From Tetraselmis striata (lineage: Eukaryota; Chlorophyta; Chlorodendrophyceae; Chlorodendrales; Chlorodendraceae), in contig VCJN01001097.1 in NCBI GenBank assembly GCA_006384855.1, forward strand, positions 142,001-206,000: DNA of 64,000 nt, given 5' to 3'. Positions 45,230 to 57,649 of this stretch are shown piece after piece. Under the pieces are notes generated by a model that searched no databases, was not told where the DNA came from, and worked only from the letters and a program-made list of their open reading frames with translations. Position 1 is the first letter of the stretch, and each line of letters starts with the position of its first letter. The translations under genes were made by a program, and so were the position numbers.

Positions 45230-48200
45230 TCAGCCCGCCTCGGAGGCTGCTGTGCTGCTGCTGAGGGACAACGTGCTGCGCGACCCTCTCGTCCAACTCG
45301 GCGCTGAGTCGCCGCCAGAGGTGGGAAGGTCCGGCTGGGGCGCCTGGGGCCCCTGCCCGCTGCTTGCGCTCGCGGAGCCAGCGCCCCTGGTCATCGCAGG
45401 CCGGCGGCGGGGTAGAGAGGACACCGACGCCGTCACGGCGGGCATGGACCCCAGCATCCCGCTCCCGCTGCTGCTGCTGGAGAGGAGCGACGACCCGCTG
45501 ATGTCGCTCGCGGGTGGCAGCCAGCCCACGGAGGCGGCGTCGCCCGTGCTCGAGTCGCCGGAGGCCTCGCTGACCAGCAGCGAGTCCTCCACACCGGCCA
45601 CCCGCGTCAGCTGGCGCCGCCGGTCGGAATACTGCCCCGCGGCCGCCGCCTGCTGCCCCGATCGAGTGGGCTTCACCCTCGCGCCCCCTCCCGCCGCGGC
45701 CAGGAAGGAATCTGCCCAGTCACAGCCACTGCGTCAGTCCCCAGAGCCTGCGCACATCCCGCCCTGCTGATCGGCACAGCCGGGCCGCTGGCGCAGCGTG
45801 GTACTCACCCTGAGACGAGTCCCGCGAGTCGCTGGCGTCGTCCGATGTGTAGCCAGCGGCGCCGCTGCTCTCCGTACTGGCCGACAGCAGGGAGGCGGAG
45901 GGCAGCGGGCCCGGCGCAACGCGGTCCTGTGGGCGCCACAGCTTCATCCGCTCGCCCGCGGCCGGCAGCTCGGGTGGCCGGTTGATGGCGGTGGAGGGCG
46001 GCGGGGGCAGCAGGTCGCCCGGGGTCGAGGTGGCTCGGTCTAGGGAGGGGGTGGGTGGCTGGGCATCGTCCCCGCCAGGCGGCAGCAGCGTCAGCATGGG
46101 GAGCGGCCCCGCCTGGACGAGGCGCAGCAGCGAGGCGGACACGTCGTCGGGGGTGGTGGGTGTGGGAGGGCTGTTGGGCCGCCGGCGCCCGACTTGTTGT
46201 CCGCCGACGGCCTCGTCGTCGCTGAGCACGTCGTCGAGCGACTCCCGGGGCAGCGCAAGAGTCGCAGGAGGCGCTCCCGCGAGGTGGGATGGCGGAGGGA
46301 GGAGCCCTGTGGGGGTGGCTGTCGGGATGGCCTCCGGCGTGGGCGGCAGCGCCTGCGTGGAGGGTTTTGGGGCGGCTCATCAGTGACACTCGCGCGCAGC
46401 TGGCCGCATAGACAAAAGACAGCTGGGCCGGTGGGGGAGGGGAGGCACCTGCTGGCGCGGCGGCGGGGTGGGATCTCCGCCGGGCTCGCCGGCGCTGTCT
46501 ACACTCAGCGAGGAGATGCTGGTGTATGCCTCCGGCGACGACTCGCGCCCCTCGGACCTCACCGACCGCGCCTCCTCCGAGGGCGCCTCCTCTGCGTCCG
46601 CCTCCTCCTCGTGCACGCTGCTGGCTAAGGAAGAGCCGCGCCGGCTCTTTGCGGGCGCCACCTCCACCCGCTTCGGCAGCGGCTGGCCAGGAGACAGTTG
46701 GCCGCCGGTCCCCACACCGAATTCACTGCCGGAGGGCCCTCCCTTCTCATCGCGCACCTGCCCCAAGCCACCTGCCCCTTCCGCCTCCGCTTCCGCGTCG
46801 GTTGCCGAGGCTGTCTCGCCGCCACCCTCGTCCACCATCGCCTGCAGCACCAGCCGCAGCAGCGCGTCGTGCATGCTCGAGTCGACGGACGCCGCAGCTG
46901 CGCCGGCATCCACGCGCCGCTCACTGCCGAGTCCGCCGGGCACAAGCGTCCCAGCAGTCGAGGGCAGCTCTGCTGCCCCCGGATCTGCGTCCGCCGGGTC
47001 GCTGCTACCGTGCAGCACCTCACCCACCACCTCTGCCACGGCCTGATTCACCAACACCAACACACACACACACCGTGCGTCAGTTCCGCCCAGCCCCAGC
47101 CCCTCCAGTCCCCCCCCCCCCCCCCCCACCACATGCACATGGCGCCTGGATGAACAGAGACATCTGAGCAGGTGGGGACGGCGTCTGGCAGATGCCTGCG
47201 GGAGGTACGCGGGGCCATACATCGTACACCACGAGCTCCGCAACGTCCATGTCCGGGCCTTTGCGGCAGCCAGCTCCGCTGGTGCTTGTGCCTTCAGCCT
47301 TGGCGGCCGTGACGGCATCGGGCCCGCTACCCCCCGCCCGCGAGAGCTTGTCCAGGATCATCTCTGCCACAACGCGCGACGCCAACCAGTCCTCGACGCT
47401 GCTCGCCATGCTCTGGTCGGACTGCTGCGATGGCGGCTCACCCTCCTCCGCCCCTCCCTCCGCCTCCAGAAATGGCTGCGGCCCTGTCTGCCACTCCTCA
47501 TCAGCTGCTGGTGGAATGGATGTGCCGCTGCCAGAATGAGCGGCGTCGGACCCAACAGACCGCTGGGCAGTGCAAGTCTTATCGGCTTGCACAGCACCAC
47601 CATGGCCGCGGCTGCGGTCCTGGGGATCCTGCCCCCGGATGTCACGAACTTGGGAAAATTCCCGCTGTGCGGCAGCTCCACTATTGCCAGGGGGCCCGGA
47701 GTGCCCTGGTGGGTTGCCGTCCGGGCGCTGTAGGCGATCGCCTGGTAGCTGCTGCCTGACAGGGGAGCGCGCCGAGCCAGCTGCAGCATCGCCACCGTGC
47801 TGCTGCAGCAGCGCCGCGGCAAAGGCTCGCAGCATCTCGTACAGCGGCCCGCTTCGGTGCTCCAATGATGCGAGGCCATCCTGCGACGGTGGGTGCTCCA
47901 GCGAGGGTGCGCCTCCCGCACCTGAGATCCGAAATTTCAAGCGACATTTATGGCGGAATTCTCACGCAGTGCTGCCGACGGTTCACGTGGGACACTCAAG
48001 ATGGCATGCAGTAAACGTGTGAGGGTGGCGCTGTGGCAGCGAGCGCTAGTGTAAATGAAACTAGGAAAACATGTATGTGCAGAGTATGGACGGCAGTTTG
48101 ATATAGAATGCGGAGTACCATTCACTAGGGATAAATTACTATGTCAATCATAGAATGCACTTTATGTTTTGCGGACTATGTACCGTGGACATGTTTTCAC

Positions 48201-51200
48201 CCGCCCACACGAATACTTCGTCAGATGGTCGCAGCGAAATCCGCAGAAATGTTCATACGAAAGGGGGCATATTGGCGCAAAGTCAGTTCATGCGCGGTGT
48301 TTGCGGGCGTACCACCGCGCCGTCTCGCGCCGACAGCGGGGCTCGCTCTCCTCGGACCCGGTTGGCCACGCCTCAGGTCGCTCAGGAACTCGCCTCGACG
48401 GGCCGCTAACTCGGCAGCAGCTCGTTGCGCGGCCTCTCGCCATGCCATTGAGCCATCGTCGACGCTTCTGCCGAGCTTCTGTCGAGGTGTCGGCGAGGCC
48501 TTGGCACTTCCGAGGTTCGCCACGCGCGGCATCCAGCCGGCTGGCTTGCGGACCGCCTTATGCCGGGGGGGCGGCGGACCGGACGCCGCCGGCAGCGCGG
48601 CCTTGACCCGCGAGCCAAATGCAACTGACACGTGCCCTGGGCGCTTCTGGGGCGGTGGCGAGCTGTTCCTGGCGGGAGGCGCCGGTGGCGGACGAGCCGC
48701 TGAGGACAGCCGTCGCACCGTCGCCGGCACGGACGGAGGAGACTGCGACCGTTGGCGACGTTCATGCTGCCCCCCGGTGCTGCGTCGCGGACCAGCAACG
48801 GCGGCTGACGGCAGTCGACCTCGTTGCCTTGGCGATGACGTCGCGACAGCAGCTGCGCGACCGCCGGAGTATCGATCATGGATTCTTGACTTGCGCGACT
48901 TGATGGGCGCCTGATAGGCCGCCGCGATTCGTTCCTCAACCGCCTGTCGGGCGGCCTGCCCGTGGGAGGCACGACACGAAGAGGGAGATAAGGCTCCTTT
49001 GTGGCCCGATGCACAGCTGGGCAGAGGCATCTAGCTATGAATACGGCGAGCATCTGCTATGGAGATGCTGCAATGCGAAGACTTTCGGCAGACTAACGGG
49101 GAGCGCCGTCGACGGAAGACTCTGTCTAAAGCGGGCTGCGTCGGCAAAGGCGACGCCGTAATGCCAGGCCGTTTAGTTTGCAGTGCGTATGCGGTGTGAT
49201 GAGGGCACGTGATGGTCTGCGGATGGCGAAACCGCGGAGAGCAGCTCCGAAACCACGGCTGAGTGCGGAGGTCGCGCTTCTACTTGACGTCGTCGTTGCG
49301 AGAGGGGCTGTGATGCTCCGAAACCAAAACCCCGCAGGCGCCGACACTCCCGGTACACGCGCTCCGAATATTAATAAAATCACATCCCAAGAACGACACG
49401 TGTTTCTCCGAAACCAACAACGACAATTGTTTCTAGTCGGCCCTACATCGGGCCGCCGGGGGAAAAACGACGCACAACGTGGACGCACTTCTAAGGGGAA
49501 TGTGCTTCCGATTCGACATTTCGACGTCAAAGAGAGCGCTCGCAGGCTCGCCCCTGAAAATACAAGCAGGCGGATCCTTGAGACGAAAACGAGGCCGTAC
49601 CTTACGCAACGCCTCGTCGTCCTCAAACGTCGCTTCGTCACTGAGCTGAACGCCCGGCGCGTTGAACATCGCCATGTTGAGCGCGTGCTTCTGCCGGTAA
49701 TGCTCTTTCTGTTGGCGCAAGTCAATACATCAGCACGCTGATATCGGATTATGGTCGTCACGCAACTCTGCGAGAAGTAAGCGGACTCCGCAGAGAATGG
49801 GCCGCACCTTGGCGCGGCCTTCGAGTGACTCCACCATCTGGTGCAGGTCCTCCAGACCGGATATTGCCGCAGAGTAGTCAAACTCGCCGCCTACGGCACG
49901 AAGAGCTGAGATGCGTGCCTTGGCACGGACATCTTCGTCGGGCAGTGGCACCGGTCCAGGAATCTGCGAGAAATGCAGGGCGGCATGTCTGATCTCATCG
50001 CTTGTCAGCATGTAGACGCTCAATCCTGCGTCAATGCCGGGATCTAAAGCTAGTGCTTGCGAGGCGCATAATTTGCAGCAACCCTCACAGCTATCAGGCA
50101 ACATATGCATAGTGAAGAGCGGGAGGTCTACTCAGATCAGGACACTACTCAAATCACGAGACGAATCATGTCACAAGACACAAGAGCAGCGATCTAGCGC
50201 GCACCATCAGGCGGCGCTCAGGGTGTAACTGGTCGTATGCACGCTTTACAGAGTCGGCAATCTCCGGCGGCAAGTTTGCCCGCCGCGGAACAAGCGCTCC
50301 AGTAGGTGGCCAGCGCGGTCCGCTGTGCGCCTCGCCCGCCGGTGGCTGCTTAGACTGCCCCTCCATGCGTTGACCGTGCCCAGCCTAAGGGAAGGGAAAA
50401 GCCAGGCATGAATCAGGCACTCCATGCATTGTCCATCAAGCAAGTCACTCCTCGCAAGCAGCTTGCTTGCAGCGGTTGAATACCTGGGGCGGCGGCTCCG
50501 CTGCAACAGCAGCTGCGTCTCCCTGTCGGCCCTGCTGTGGGAGATCCGGGCTGTGCCGGCCGGCCCTGCGTGCCTGTAGCATCTGCTCTGCCAGGTCCCA
50601 AAAGCTGCCCTGTACATTTCGCAGCCGCTCTGAAACTTCCCGCTCGTAACGGTCCGGCCTACCGTGGCCCGGAGAGTCGTCCTCATTGCTGCCTTGCATT
50701 CTGTTTGTTGGCTGTGGGGCGGCACGGTTCGCGTGAAGGGCTACCTGCGCTGCCTCGGCGGGCCCTGCATACGGGTTGTAGCCGGGCTGCCCTGCCGGCG
50801 ATGACGGAGCGGCCTCGTGCTGCGCCGTGGCCGCCCTGGCTGGCGGCTCCTTGGGCGTGGGCCAGGCATGGGCGCCGCCGGAGGGAGTGGCACCGTTGCC
50901 TTCCTGCCGCGGCGGCTCCCTCATCACTGGTTGCGGAACCCAAGGCCTTGCTTGCTGCGGCCCCGCAAAGCCGCGGCGGTGCAGTTTAAGGGGAAGCTGG
51001 CGCGGTTGCGGTGGCGGCTCGTCCTCTGCGGCACCTGCCTCTGCGCCGGTCTGGAGGCCTGCTGCGGCGCGCCCAGGGCTCCGGGGCGCAAGGAACGGAG
51101 CCCACTGGTCGATTGATCCGCCAGTTTGCACGGCCATTTCTGCCAGCTCTGATCAGACGGATGGGAGGAGGGGAGAGGGAGTTAGAATGGCTGTCAAATA

Positions 51201-52983
51201 CACAGGATAGAAAAAGCGAGATGGAGGTAGAGATGCTATGTGGTGTATCTGCGTGCGCACGTAGGTGCGTGTGTGTGTGTGTGTGTGTGTGCTGGGAGCG
51301 GAAGGAGGAGCGGCCCTGCCCTTACCTGGTGGCACCTTGTTCTCCTTGCCTGGCAGCAGCTGCCCCAGCGAGGCGCGCACCTCCCGCAGCCCCGCAATGG
51401 CGGCGCTGACCTCTGCTGCAGCGGCTCCGGCTTTAGCGTAGTCGTCCTCTCCACGTAGCTGAGAAGTCGGACTCGTCGGTGCACCGTTCCCCGCCCGCCT
51501 GGCAAAGGGGCCTGCTGGGGCGCTGCGCCGCATGCCGGGACTGCCTGGTACTACCGGCCTGGGTGAGCGCCGCCTCTCTCCAGCGGAAGCGAGCAGCGAG
51601 AGGCGCGCCTGCTGAGCTGCGCCGGGGTCCAGTAGCGGCGAGCGGCAGTTCACTGGGGAGGCCGTCTCGCTGGGGGCTCTTTTGGCCGGTGTGAGGCTGT
51701 CTGTGACGGCCGTGGCGGGGCTCTTGGCGGTCCCTTCCCCCTGTGCCGCTTGCGGGGCCGACCCACCCAGCATGGCAATGACGGAGCACAGGTACTGTCT
51801 TGCTGCTGCCATCTCTGCGACATCCCCGCCGTGCCCATCCTCCTCCTCTTCGCCATACATCTTGGCAAGGACGCCCTCCAGCTGGGCCTCCGTAACCTGC
51901 AGGGTGGCAGCAAGAATGCGCGTGTCAGGGGCGAGTATCGGGAAGCTCCCTCTGGAGTAGGTGCAAGGGGGGGAGTGTGCCATGCGGGCGGGTCAATTAA
52001 CAGCACGGCGTGTGGTTGCGGCTGGCGAAGCGAGCACCAACATGGCAGCACATGTGGAGCTCTCTGCAGCCCACCTGTGCGCCGTGCTCGTCCTGCAGCC
52101 GGAGCAGCTCTGACACGCTGGCCTCCAGGCGCGGCACACGGCTGGGCCTGTTGAAAATGTCGGCAATGCAGGCGGCGCCCGCTCTGTCGTCACACGTCAC
52201 CTCCTCCTCCTCCTGCTCCCCTGCCGCCACCACTGTCATCACCTCCGCCTCATTGGCTACGTCTGCCTCCACGTGCTTCATCCCATCTCTGTCTGGATCA
52301 GGTCGGACAGTGGCACTGGCAGTAGTGATGGCCACAAACCCACGCAGCCGCCTGCCAACAGGCTGCCCCACCGCTTCCTCCGCCGCCTCGTCCATTGCCA
52401 TTGCCGATGCTGGCGGAGGTGCTGGTGAACTGGCTGCAGCTGACACGGCTTCGGATGGTATGTCCTGTGACTGCGGGGCTTCAAGGGCTGCGCCGGAGCT
52501 GGGCGCTGCTGGCCGCGCAGCGGTGACGGTCAGCTCTGCTTTGAGGCGCCCTACTGGCAGCGGACCGGCGAAATCTGTGTGAAGCCACATGGGATAGCCA
52601 AGGTTGCAGAGGATTAGGATACGAGAAGGATTCAACTGAACATGGTACAAGGTAGAAGGTGACCAGGCGCCGCCCAGCGGAGGACGGTTGTATGGGAGGC
52701 AGGGTGTCCAGGGGGATGTTATGTGTGAGGGGTAAGGATTCCGTCGCAGAGGAGGATGGCCACCTGCTGCTGGCGCAGGCACAGTTTGCGGTTGCAGCGC
52801 AGCCGATGCTCCCGTCTCGACCTGCGCCACATGCTCGCCCTCGCCGCCGTCATCGCTGGGGGAGGTCCCCCGGCTGGCACTGCGCCGGTGCGCGCCCAGC
52901 TGGGCCAGAAAGCGCTGCCGCTCCGCGCGCAACGCAGCCAGGCCGCCGCCGGCCCCCTCCCCGGCGGTATTCCAGGTGTCCAT
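45230..52983 (-). CDS. Large low-complexity protein, possibly TALPID3-like
   Basis: Twelve exons on the minus strand, 52983-52764, 52574-52075, 51896-51326, 51148-50484, 50384-50205, 50083-49808, 49708-49601, 48955-48313, 47921-47209, 47042-46449, 46352-45809 and 45711-45230, give 1831 aa with consistent phases; the borders of exons 5, 6 and 8 are the least certain. The start MDTWNTAGEG leads a helical segment (LAALRAERQRFLAQLGAHRR). Short conserved-looking helices are set in Pro/Ser/Glu-rich linkers: TEAQLEGVLAKMYG, EVSAAIAGLREVRASLGQLL, PPEIADSVKRAYDQLHPERR, AARQAVEERIAAAYQAPIKS and, late in the protein, SSVEDWLASRVVAEMILDKL and QAVAEVVGEVLHG. Proline-rich TP repeats follow. The VEDWL-type helix and TP-rich tail recall TALPID3 (KIAA0586), a basal-body and ciliary protein. 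I cannot confirm that by inspection, and another centrosomal coiled-coil protein is possible. Confidence 0.6.
51268..51291. repeat. (GT)n microsatellite in intron 3 of the minus-strand gene
   Basis: About twelve GT units between exons 51896-51326 and 51148-50484. Confidence 0.95.
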
Positions 52984-53283
52984 CGCCGCCTCGTCTCGAA
53001 GGGTGCCGCTGTTAGCGGGCTCGTGCGGAGACGCTGCCCTGCCGTGCGGCGCACCTGCGCGAGGACTCTGCAGACAGGCGCCCCCCCCCCACCCACTGTC
53101 AGTGCGCCTATCGTAGTCGCCCGGGCGTGGCGCCCTGCTGCTGGATGTTGATTCCGCCGGATGACGATGTTGGCTTCGTCATACCGCCGGGGGGTACCGG
53201 TACGGGTATCGTACAACACCGGTAGTCTTTCGGTCAACTATTCGACTGCTGCGCTGCTTAAGGATTTATTTATTTTGCGGTCG

Positions 53284-53350
53284 TTGCACAATAAATATAA
53301 TTACATGAGCTAGCAGCAGAAGGCGATATCGATAAATTGCACAATAAATA
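53284..53350 (-). mobile_element. 39-nt insert with 14-bp target duplication
   Basis: TTGCACAATAAATA occurs at 53284-53297 and again at 53337-53350. Between the copies lies a 39-nt insert that on the minus strand reads the same CGATATCGCC-TCTGCTGCTAGC as the 3' end of the RLE element at 19466-19490. It looks like an extremely 5'-truncated retrotransposon insertion. Confidence 0.6.
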
Positions 53351-53691
53351 CATTGCTTATTTACTTTTCGCTTAATCGTCCTTATGTTTATATGTATCAG
53401 CACAAATGCTTTATAATGTAGTGACCTTACTTTCCATCCTCATTTAATCCTTACAGCACGATCATCATCATCAGTCGCGCGATGTGATCGGTCGGACTGT
53501 GCGCACCGCCCACCTCGTCATGTTATTGATCGGTGCGTTGACTTTGTTGTCCTCAGCATCTCGCGCGCAGCAGCAGCTTTGTCTGATGAGTGCCTGTAGG
53601 GGCTAGGGCTTCATAGTGGCCAAACCCGTGTCGAATAACCTACCACCCAGTCGCTACCGGTAATAGCAGGGGTCATTGACCCCTGACCTGG

Positions 53692-53753
53692 TACCCTGTA
53701 ATAGTATTACCTTCTGCTGCTAGCTCATGTAATTATATTACCCTGTAATAGTA
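53692..53753 (+). mobile_element. 32-nt insert with 15-bp target duplication
   Basis: TACCCTGTAATAGTA occurs at 53692-53706 and 53739-53753. The 32-nt insert between them carries CCTTCTGCTGCTAGCTCATG, the same 3'-end sequence as the insert at 53298-53336 but on the opposite strand. A 30-nt stretch (53294-53323 and 53710-53739) is a perfect inverted repeat. Confidence 0.6.
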
Positions 53754-54100
53754 CCGCCGCCCTGCGAGATTCTTACTCGTATTTTATTTTCGCCGCCGCC
53801 TGCTCAGCATCGTCCCCAGCTCATCAGCTCTCGCGCTCGCGATCACAGGAATAGCAGCGGACGTCGCGGTCGAACACGCGGATCGTCGCCTCAGATACGA
53901 GCAGAGTTGCAGCTCCAAGTGACCTCCAGGCTCCAGCACAATCCGCGCGTCCAAGATCCGCCGTTCGAAGTCCCCTGTACACGTGGAAGGCATCGGTGTT
54001 GCTTCCAAGGTGGCACTTGGCAGACTAGGCTGGCACTGCGAAAGCATCCTCGCGAAACGTCGTCGGCGGGTCGGCGGGCCGGCGGTCGCGGCGAGTAGAA

Positions 54101-56938
54101 ATGGCGCGGCGCGGTCTCTCCGCACCTGCAGCAGTCGCTGCGGCTGCTATGCTCCTCTGCATGTGCGTGACACCGGGAACGCGCGGCGAGGAGACAGTAC
54201 GTGTCGAGTGTGGAACCAGCGTCGGGGACATCGTCATCGAGGTGTCCCCCCCGGCCCCCGGCGATCACCCGCCAACCGGCGGTTCGACCGCCGACGGCTG
54301 CCTCCGACTTATGCTGACGTGGGGCAACTCCTATCCGAAGTGGCGCCCACCTCGGCTTGCCGAGACGTCCACATCGGGGAGGCAGCGCATGTGTGATTCA
54401 TGCACATTATCGTATCATGTTTTCACCGTTAGGGACCTTTTGGCTGCTGTCTTCACTGTCTCTGAAGACGGGGCTCCAGCTCGGGGCGATGTGGGTGTGT
54501 GGAACGTCACTGGGAGCCGCCACGGAGTGCCAGGTATTACGTATGGCCGTGTGCGAGACGAGGGTGTGATAACAGGAGATAGTAGCAGCCGAGTTAAACG
54601 CCACAGACAACCGTGGGGCCGGCTTACTCTGTCTGGTGTCCCACCTCCTCAGCGAGAGAGAGAGAGAGAGCATGAAATGTACGCAGCCTCAGGGGGGGTA
54701 CAGAGAAGATACGGTGGCTCAGGGGCATCACCTCGCCTTGATCGGGTGTGTGGCTGCAGCCCCTCTGCCTTCTCAGCTTGTATTCTGATAGCTCTGATAG
54801 CCCTCCGCTCCTCCGTGGACTTTCCATGCCATCATCAGGTGCACCCGGCCTGGTCCCCGCTCGGAGCTGCGCGGTACTTGGAGTTGGTGAAGTCCGGTGA
54901 GCAATAACTTGTCTTCTGCGTCCCCCCCCCCCCCCCCCCCCCCTCCCCCATTCCATCCTCGTGGCCTCTATCAAGTGAAGAGAAAGGCGCCTGCCCGAAC
55001 AGTAATCCCTCCTCTGCCTCCTTGGAGCCTGCTGTCGCTATCCAGCTGAGCGATATAGGCGGATGCTGCCCTGCATGCAGGCTTCTTCACCGAGGTGGCC
55101 CTTTTCCGGGTCGTCCCACGCTTTCTCGTGCAGTTTGGGGTTGCTGCGGACCCTCAGGTAGGCCAACAAGGAGCCCCCGCGCGCGGAGATGATCCTTGAA
55201 GACAGATAGATGCCCCCCCCTGTAGGGTGCCTGGCCTGCTTAGAGCACAGCTGATACGCCCTGGTGGAAACTGGTTGCAATAGGTTTCCAAGGAGTGGAC
55301 GGCCAAGGGGACCATCAAGGATGACCCCAACATAGGTAAAGTAGTTCCAACTGAGCCCCTTGAATGCTATGGCTGAGGCGCCTGCTGAAATGACGGCGCT
55401 GACTGCTCGTGACTGATGCGGTTGCCCAGGTATTCCTGTCAAGCGTGGGACGATGGCATTTGCAGGTGCGCTGCCACCCTCGCACCTGTATACGGTTCAA
55501 CTCTGTTGCAGGCCCTTGTCTAGGCCCTGTATGCAATGCCGGACCGGGCCTCAAAGCCAGAGAGACAGCATGCTAAGGAGCTTGAACAAGGCCGCATAGG
55601 GGGGGGGAGGGGGGGGGCTCTTTCACGGTTGCAACGCTCCCTCTGGTTGATATCATTGCTGACATTGGGCCCACATCCAACACAGGCGGCGGGAAAGACT
55701 CGCGCACCACCCAGATTTGGATCGCATTCTCTGACAGCGAGCACCTTGGGAAGGCCCTCTGGGAGACACCCTTTGCGCAGGTGCGCCCACGTCTACGGCC
55801 GCCGCTGCCTGCTTTGGGATGTCAGCTGCGCTGCCAGGGCGCTTTCCGGAGGCCCGTTACAGGTGCACACGTGTGACATGCTGATGCATGTGCTGCAGGT
55901 GGTTGAGGGCATGGACGTGGTGGACAAGTTCTACTCTGGTTACGGGGACATGAAGGCTTTTGGCGGGAGCTGTCCGGACTCTGGGCGCATGATGCAGGAG
56001 GGCAATGCCTATGTCAAGTGCGGGCCTGTGCACACGCGGTGCATACCTCTGGCAGTCCATCCAAGCAAAATCTTGTCTAGGAGGTGCATGGCTGCACTGC
56101 CTATAAGCGGTGCTTGGTGCGCTGCAGGCCCAACTTTCCCGACATTTCCTACGTCACGAGCTGCAAAGTGGCACAGCAGGCGCCCAGCAGCAAGTTGGCA
56201 TCACAGCAGGACAACGTGGAGGCTCGATCTCAGGCAGAGGTGCGCCGCAGCATCACCGAGCGGAGGCAATGTGCCCAGCACCGACAGCGCGCTGAACGGC
56301 TGAGCTGCTTCCAGCAGCTGCGTGACCAGCGCGCGTCCCCTTAAGATGACGTCATGGGCGTTGCCACTCGTGGTAGGTCTGTTTCTAGGCGGTAGCTTAC
56401 GCTCCGCGAGCTCATGAACTGAAAGAAACACAACCTGCCCTGCTGCGTGATCAGCACCCCTCCTGCATTTCCCTTTCCTGGAGAGTTTCTCTACGAACTC
56501 ATCTTACACATCCTCTACGACATACATCCATTCTGTGGCGTGTCATACCCCCCCCTCTTCTCCCCCCCCCCTCCTCCTCCCCATGCGGTGGCCCATTCTC
56601 TTCACCGCCATCTGTTAAGCGTGCGATGTGGTGCCAGCTGTCACCATGCAGTTGATGATAATGATGGTTGCTCTGCGGTGCAGGCGCATGACGTGGTGCA
56701 CAAGGATCCCGTCGGAGGGGAGCATGTGCCCATTGTGGACGCAGATGACTTGGGCCTGGACGGACATGAGGTCGAGCATGTGCTGCAGCCGAGCAGCCCG
56801 CAGGGCATAGGCCCGGTTGGCATGGCAATCTGCTTCTTCATTGCTGTTGTCGCCATCCTTAAGGCGGCGCACATGCTGCTCATAGCAGACAGACAGTCGT
56901 CCGGGCGAGCGAGGCAACGCCCTCGGCACCTCCTATGA
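54101..56938 (+). CDS. Membrane-anchored secretory-pathway cyclophilin-type peptidyl-prolyl isomerase
   Basis: Nine exons, 54101-54241, 54839-54896, 55081-55157, 55284-55335, 55430-55465, 55686-55780, 55899-56017, 56128-56239 and 56684-56938, give 314 aa with consistent phases. Residues 1-30 are a signal peptide (AAVAAAAMLLCMCV core). The isomerase domain spans about 34-225: VECGTSVGDIVIEVHPAWSP, AARYLELVKSGFF, LFRVVPRFLVQFG (Arg76 and Gln84 match the catalytic Arg and Gln of cyclophilins), IPVKRGTMAFAG, and VVEGMDVVDKFYSGYGD with FGGSCPDSGRMM. The usual GTNGSQFFI segment is replaced by GKDSRTTQIWIAFSDSEHLG, as in a divergent cyclophilin branch. A hydrophobic segment at about 271-297 (PVGMAICFFIAVVAILKAA) precedes a basic tail, giving a type I topology with a lumenal isomerase. 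It probably assists folding in the ER or Golgi. Confidence 0.85.
54922..54943. repeat. Poly-C tract in intron 2 of the cyclophilin gene
   Basis: Run of about 20 C between exons 54839-54896 and 55081-55157. Confidence 0.95.
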
Positions 56939-57649
56939 GGAGTGCCTGTCACCAAGCGATTTGTGTCGTTGAAAGCAAACGCAGTTTACATTTCGACATA
57001 GAGTGATGGTCATACTATTCACATCAGACCAAGGTGAAACGAGCACCATGCCATCGTCCCTCAGCGACGCTCTACAATCGAAGATATTTCAAAATGGAGA
57101 ATGCTATCGGAACAATCTTTTCCTCTTAAACCAGGCTTTAGTTTTAGCCATTCATTCAGTAGCGACACCCGTATACTCACGCCGTGTGCAGTGCAGGACA
57201 AGTGCATCCATACAACCCTATGAAACCGTACCTAACCATGGACTTGCCCATGCTTGCATCCACACAACCCTAAAAATCCGCACTTATCCGTGTGATTGCC
57301 CATGCTTTTGATGCGAAGGATGCGGGCAGCACAAAGTAGGTGACATGTTCATTCACATGCGCAGGCCAAGTCCGACCGAGGTGTGCTCGTGCACACAGCT
57401 AATGCTGCAGATTCTCATCCAAGCGCAGCGTCCGATTATTATTGTAGTTGCACGAGATTACTCAGAGCCCTTGTGTTCTACCAAGTGCAACGATCTATGT
57501 ACTTTTCGATCACGTGGGCCTTGGAATGGTGGCACAAACTACGGAGCCATCGGATACGCGCATTGACGAAGCCATCGATGCCGTCGGATTCGACATGTGG
57601 CTCGTGAGAGCAAATATCGCCGGGATAATATGATTTTAGGGGGAGAGAA
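56939..57649. other. 3' flank of the cyclophilin gene
   Basis: No gene recognised. Near 57205-57300 an imperfect duplication of about 50 nt occurs (the ATACAACCCTATGAAACCG and CACACAACCCTAAAAATCCG neighbourhoods). Sequence from about 57480 may already belong to the family B element downstream. Confidence 0.4.

Larger units (their letters stand above)
52984..54100. other. Divergent promoter region between the minus-strand gene and the cyclophilin
   Basis: No gene seen. Shared upstream DNA of two divergently transcribed genes. It includes an AT-rich segment (53250-53460) and the two short duplicated-target insertions described separately. Confidence 0.5.

Noticed and set aside
45189-45770. Plus-strand 193-codon frame starting MGACLGSG, apparently N-myristoylated
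   Set aside because: It lies opposite the last exon of the minus-strand gene, whose reading frame and splice phases are consistent across twelve exons; GC-rich DNA often leaves the opposite strand open.
46380-47318. 312-codon continuous minus-strand frame taken as one exon
   Set aside because: The segment between 47042 and 47209 has clear donor and acceptor sites and a CA-repeat polypyrimidine tract, so the coding part stops at the intron.
53294-53739. 446-bp MITE with 30-bp terminal inverted repeats
   Set aside because: No target duplication flanks the whole interval, whereas each 30-nt arm is separately flanked by its own 14-15-bp direct repeat, so two independent short insertions explain it better.
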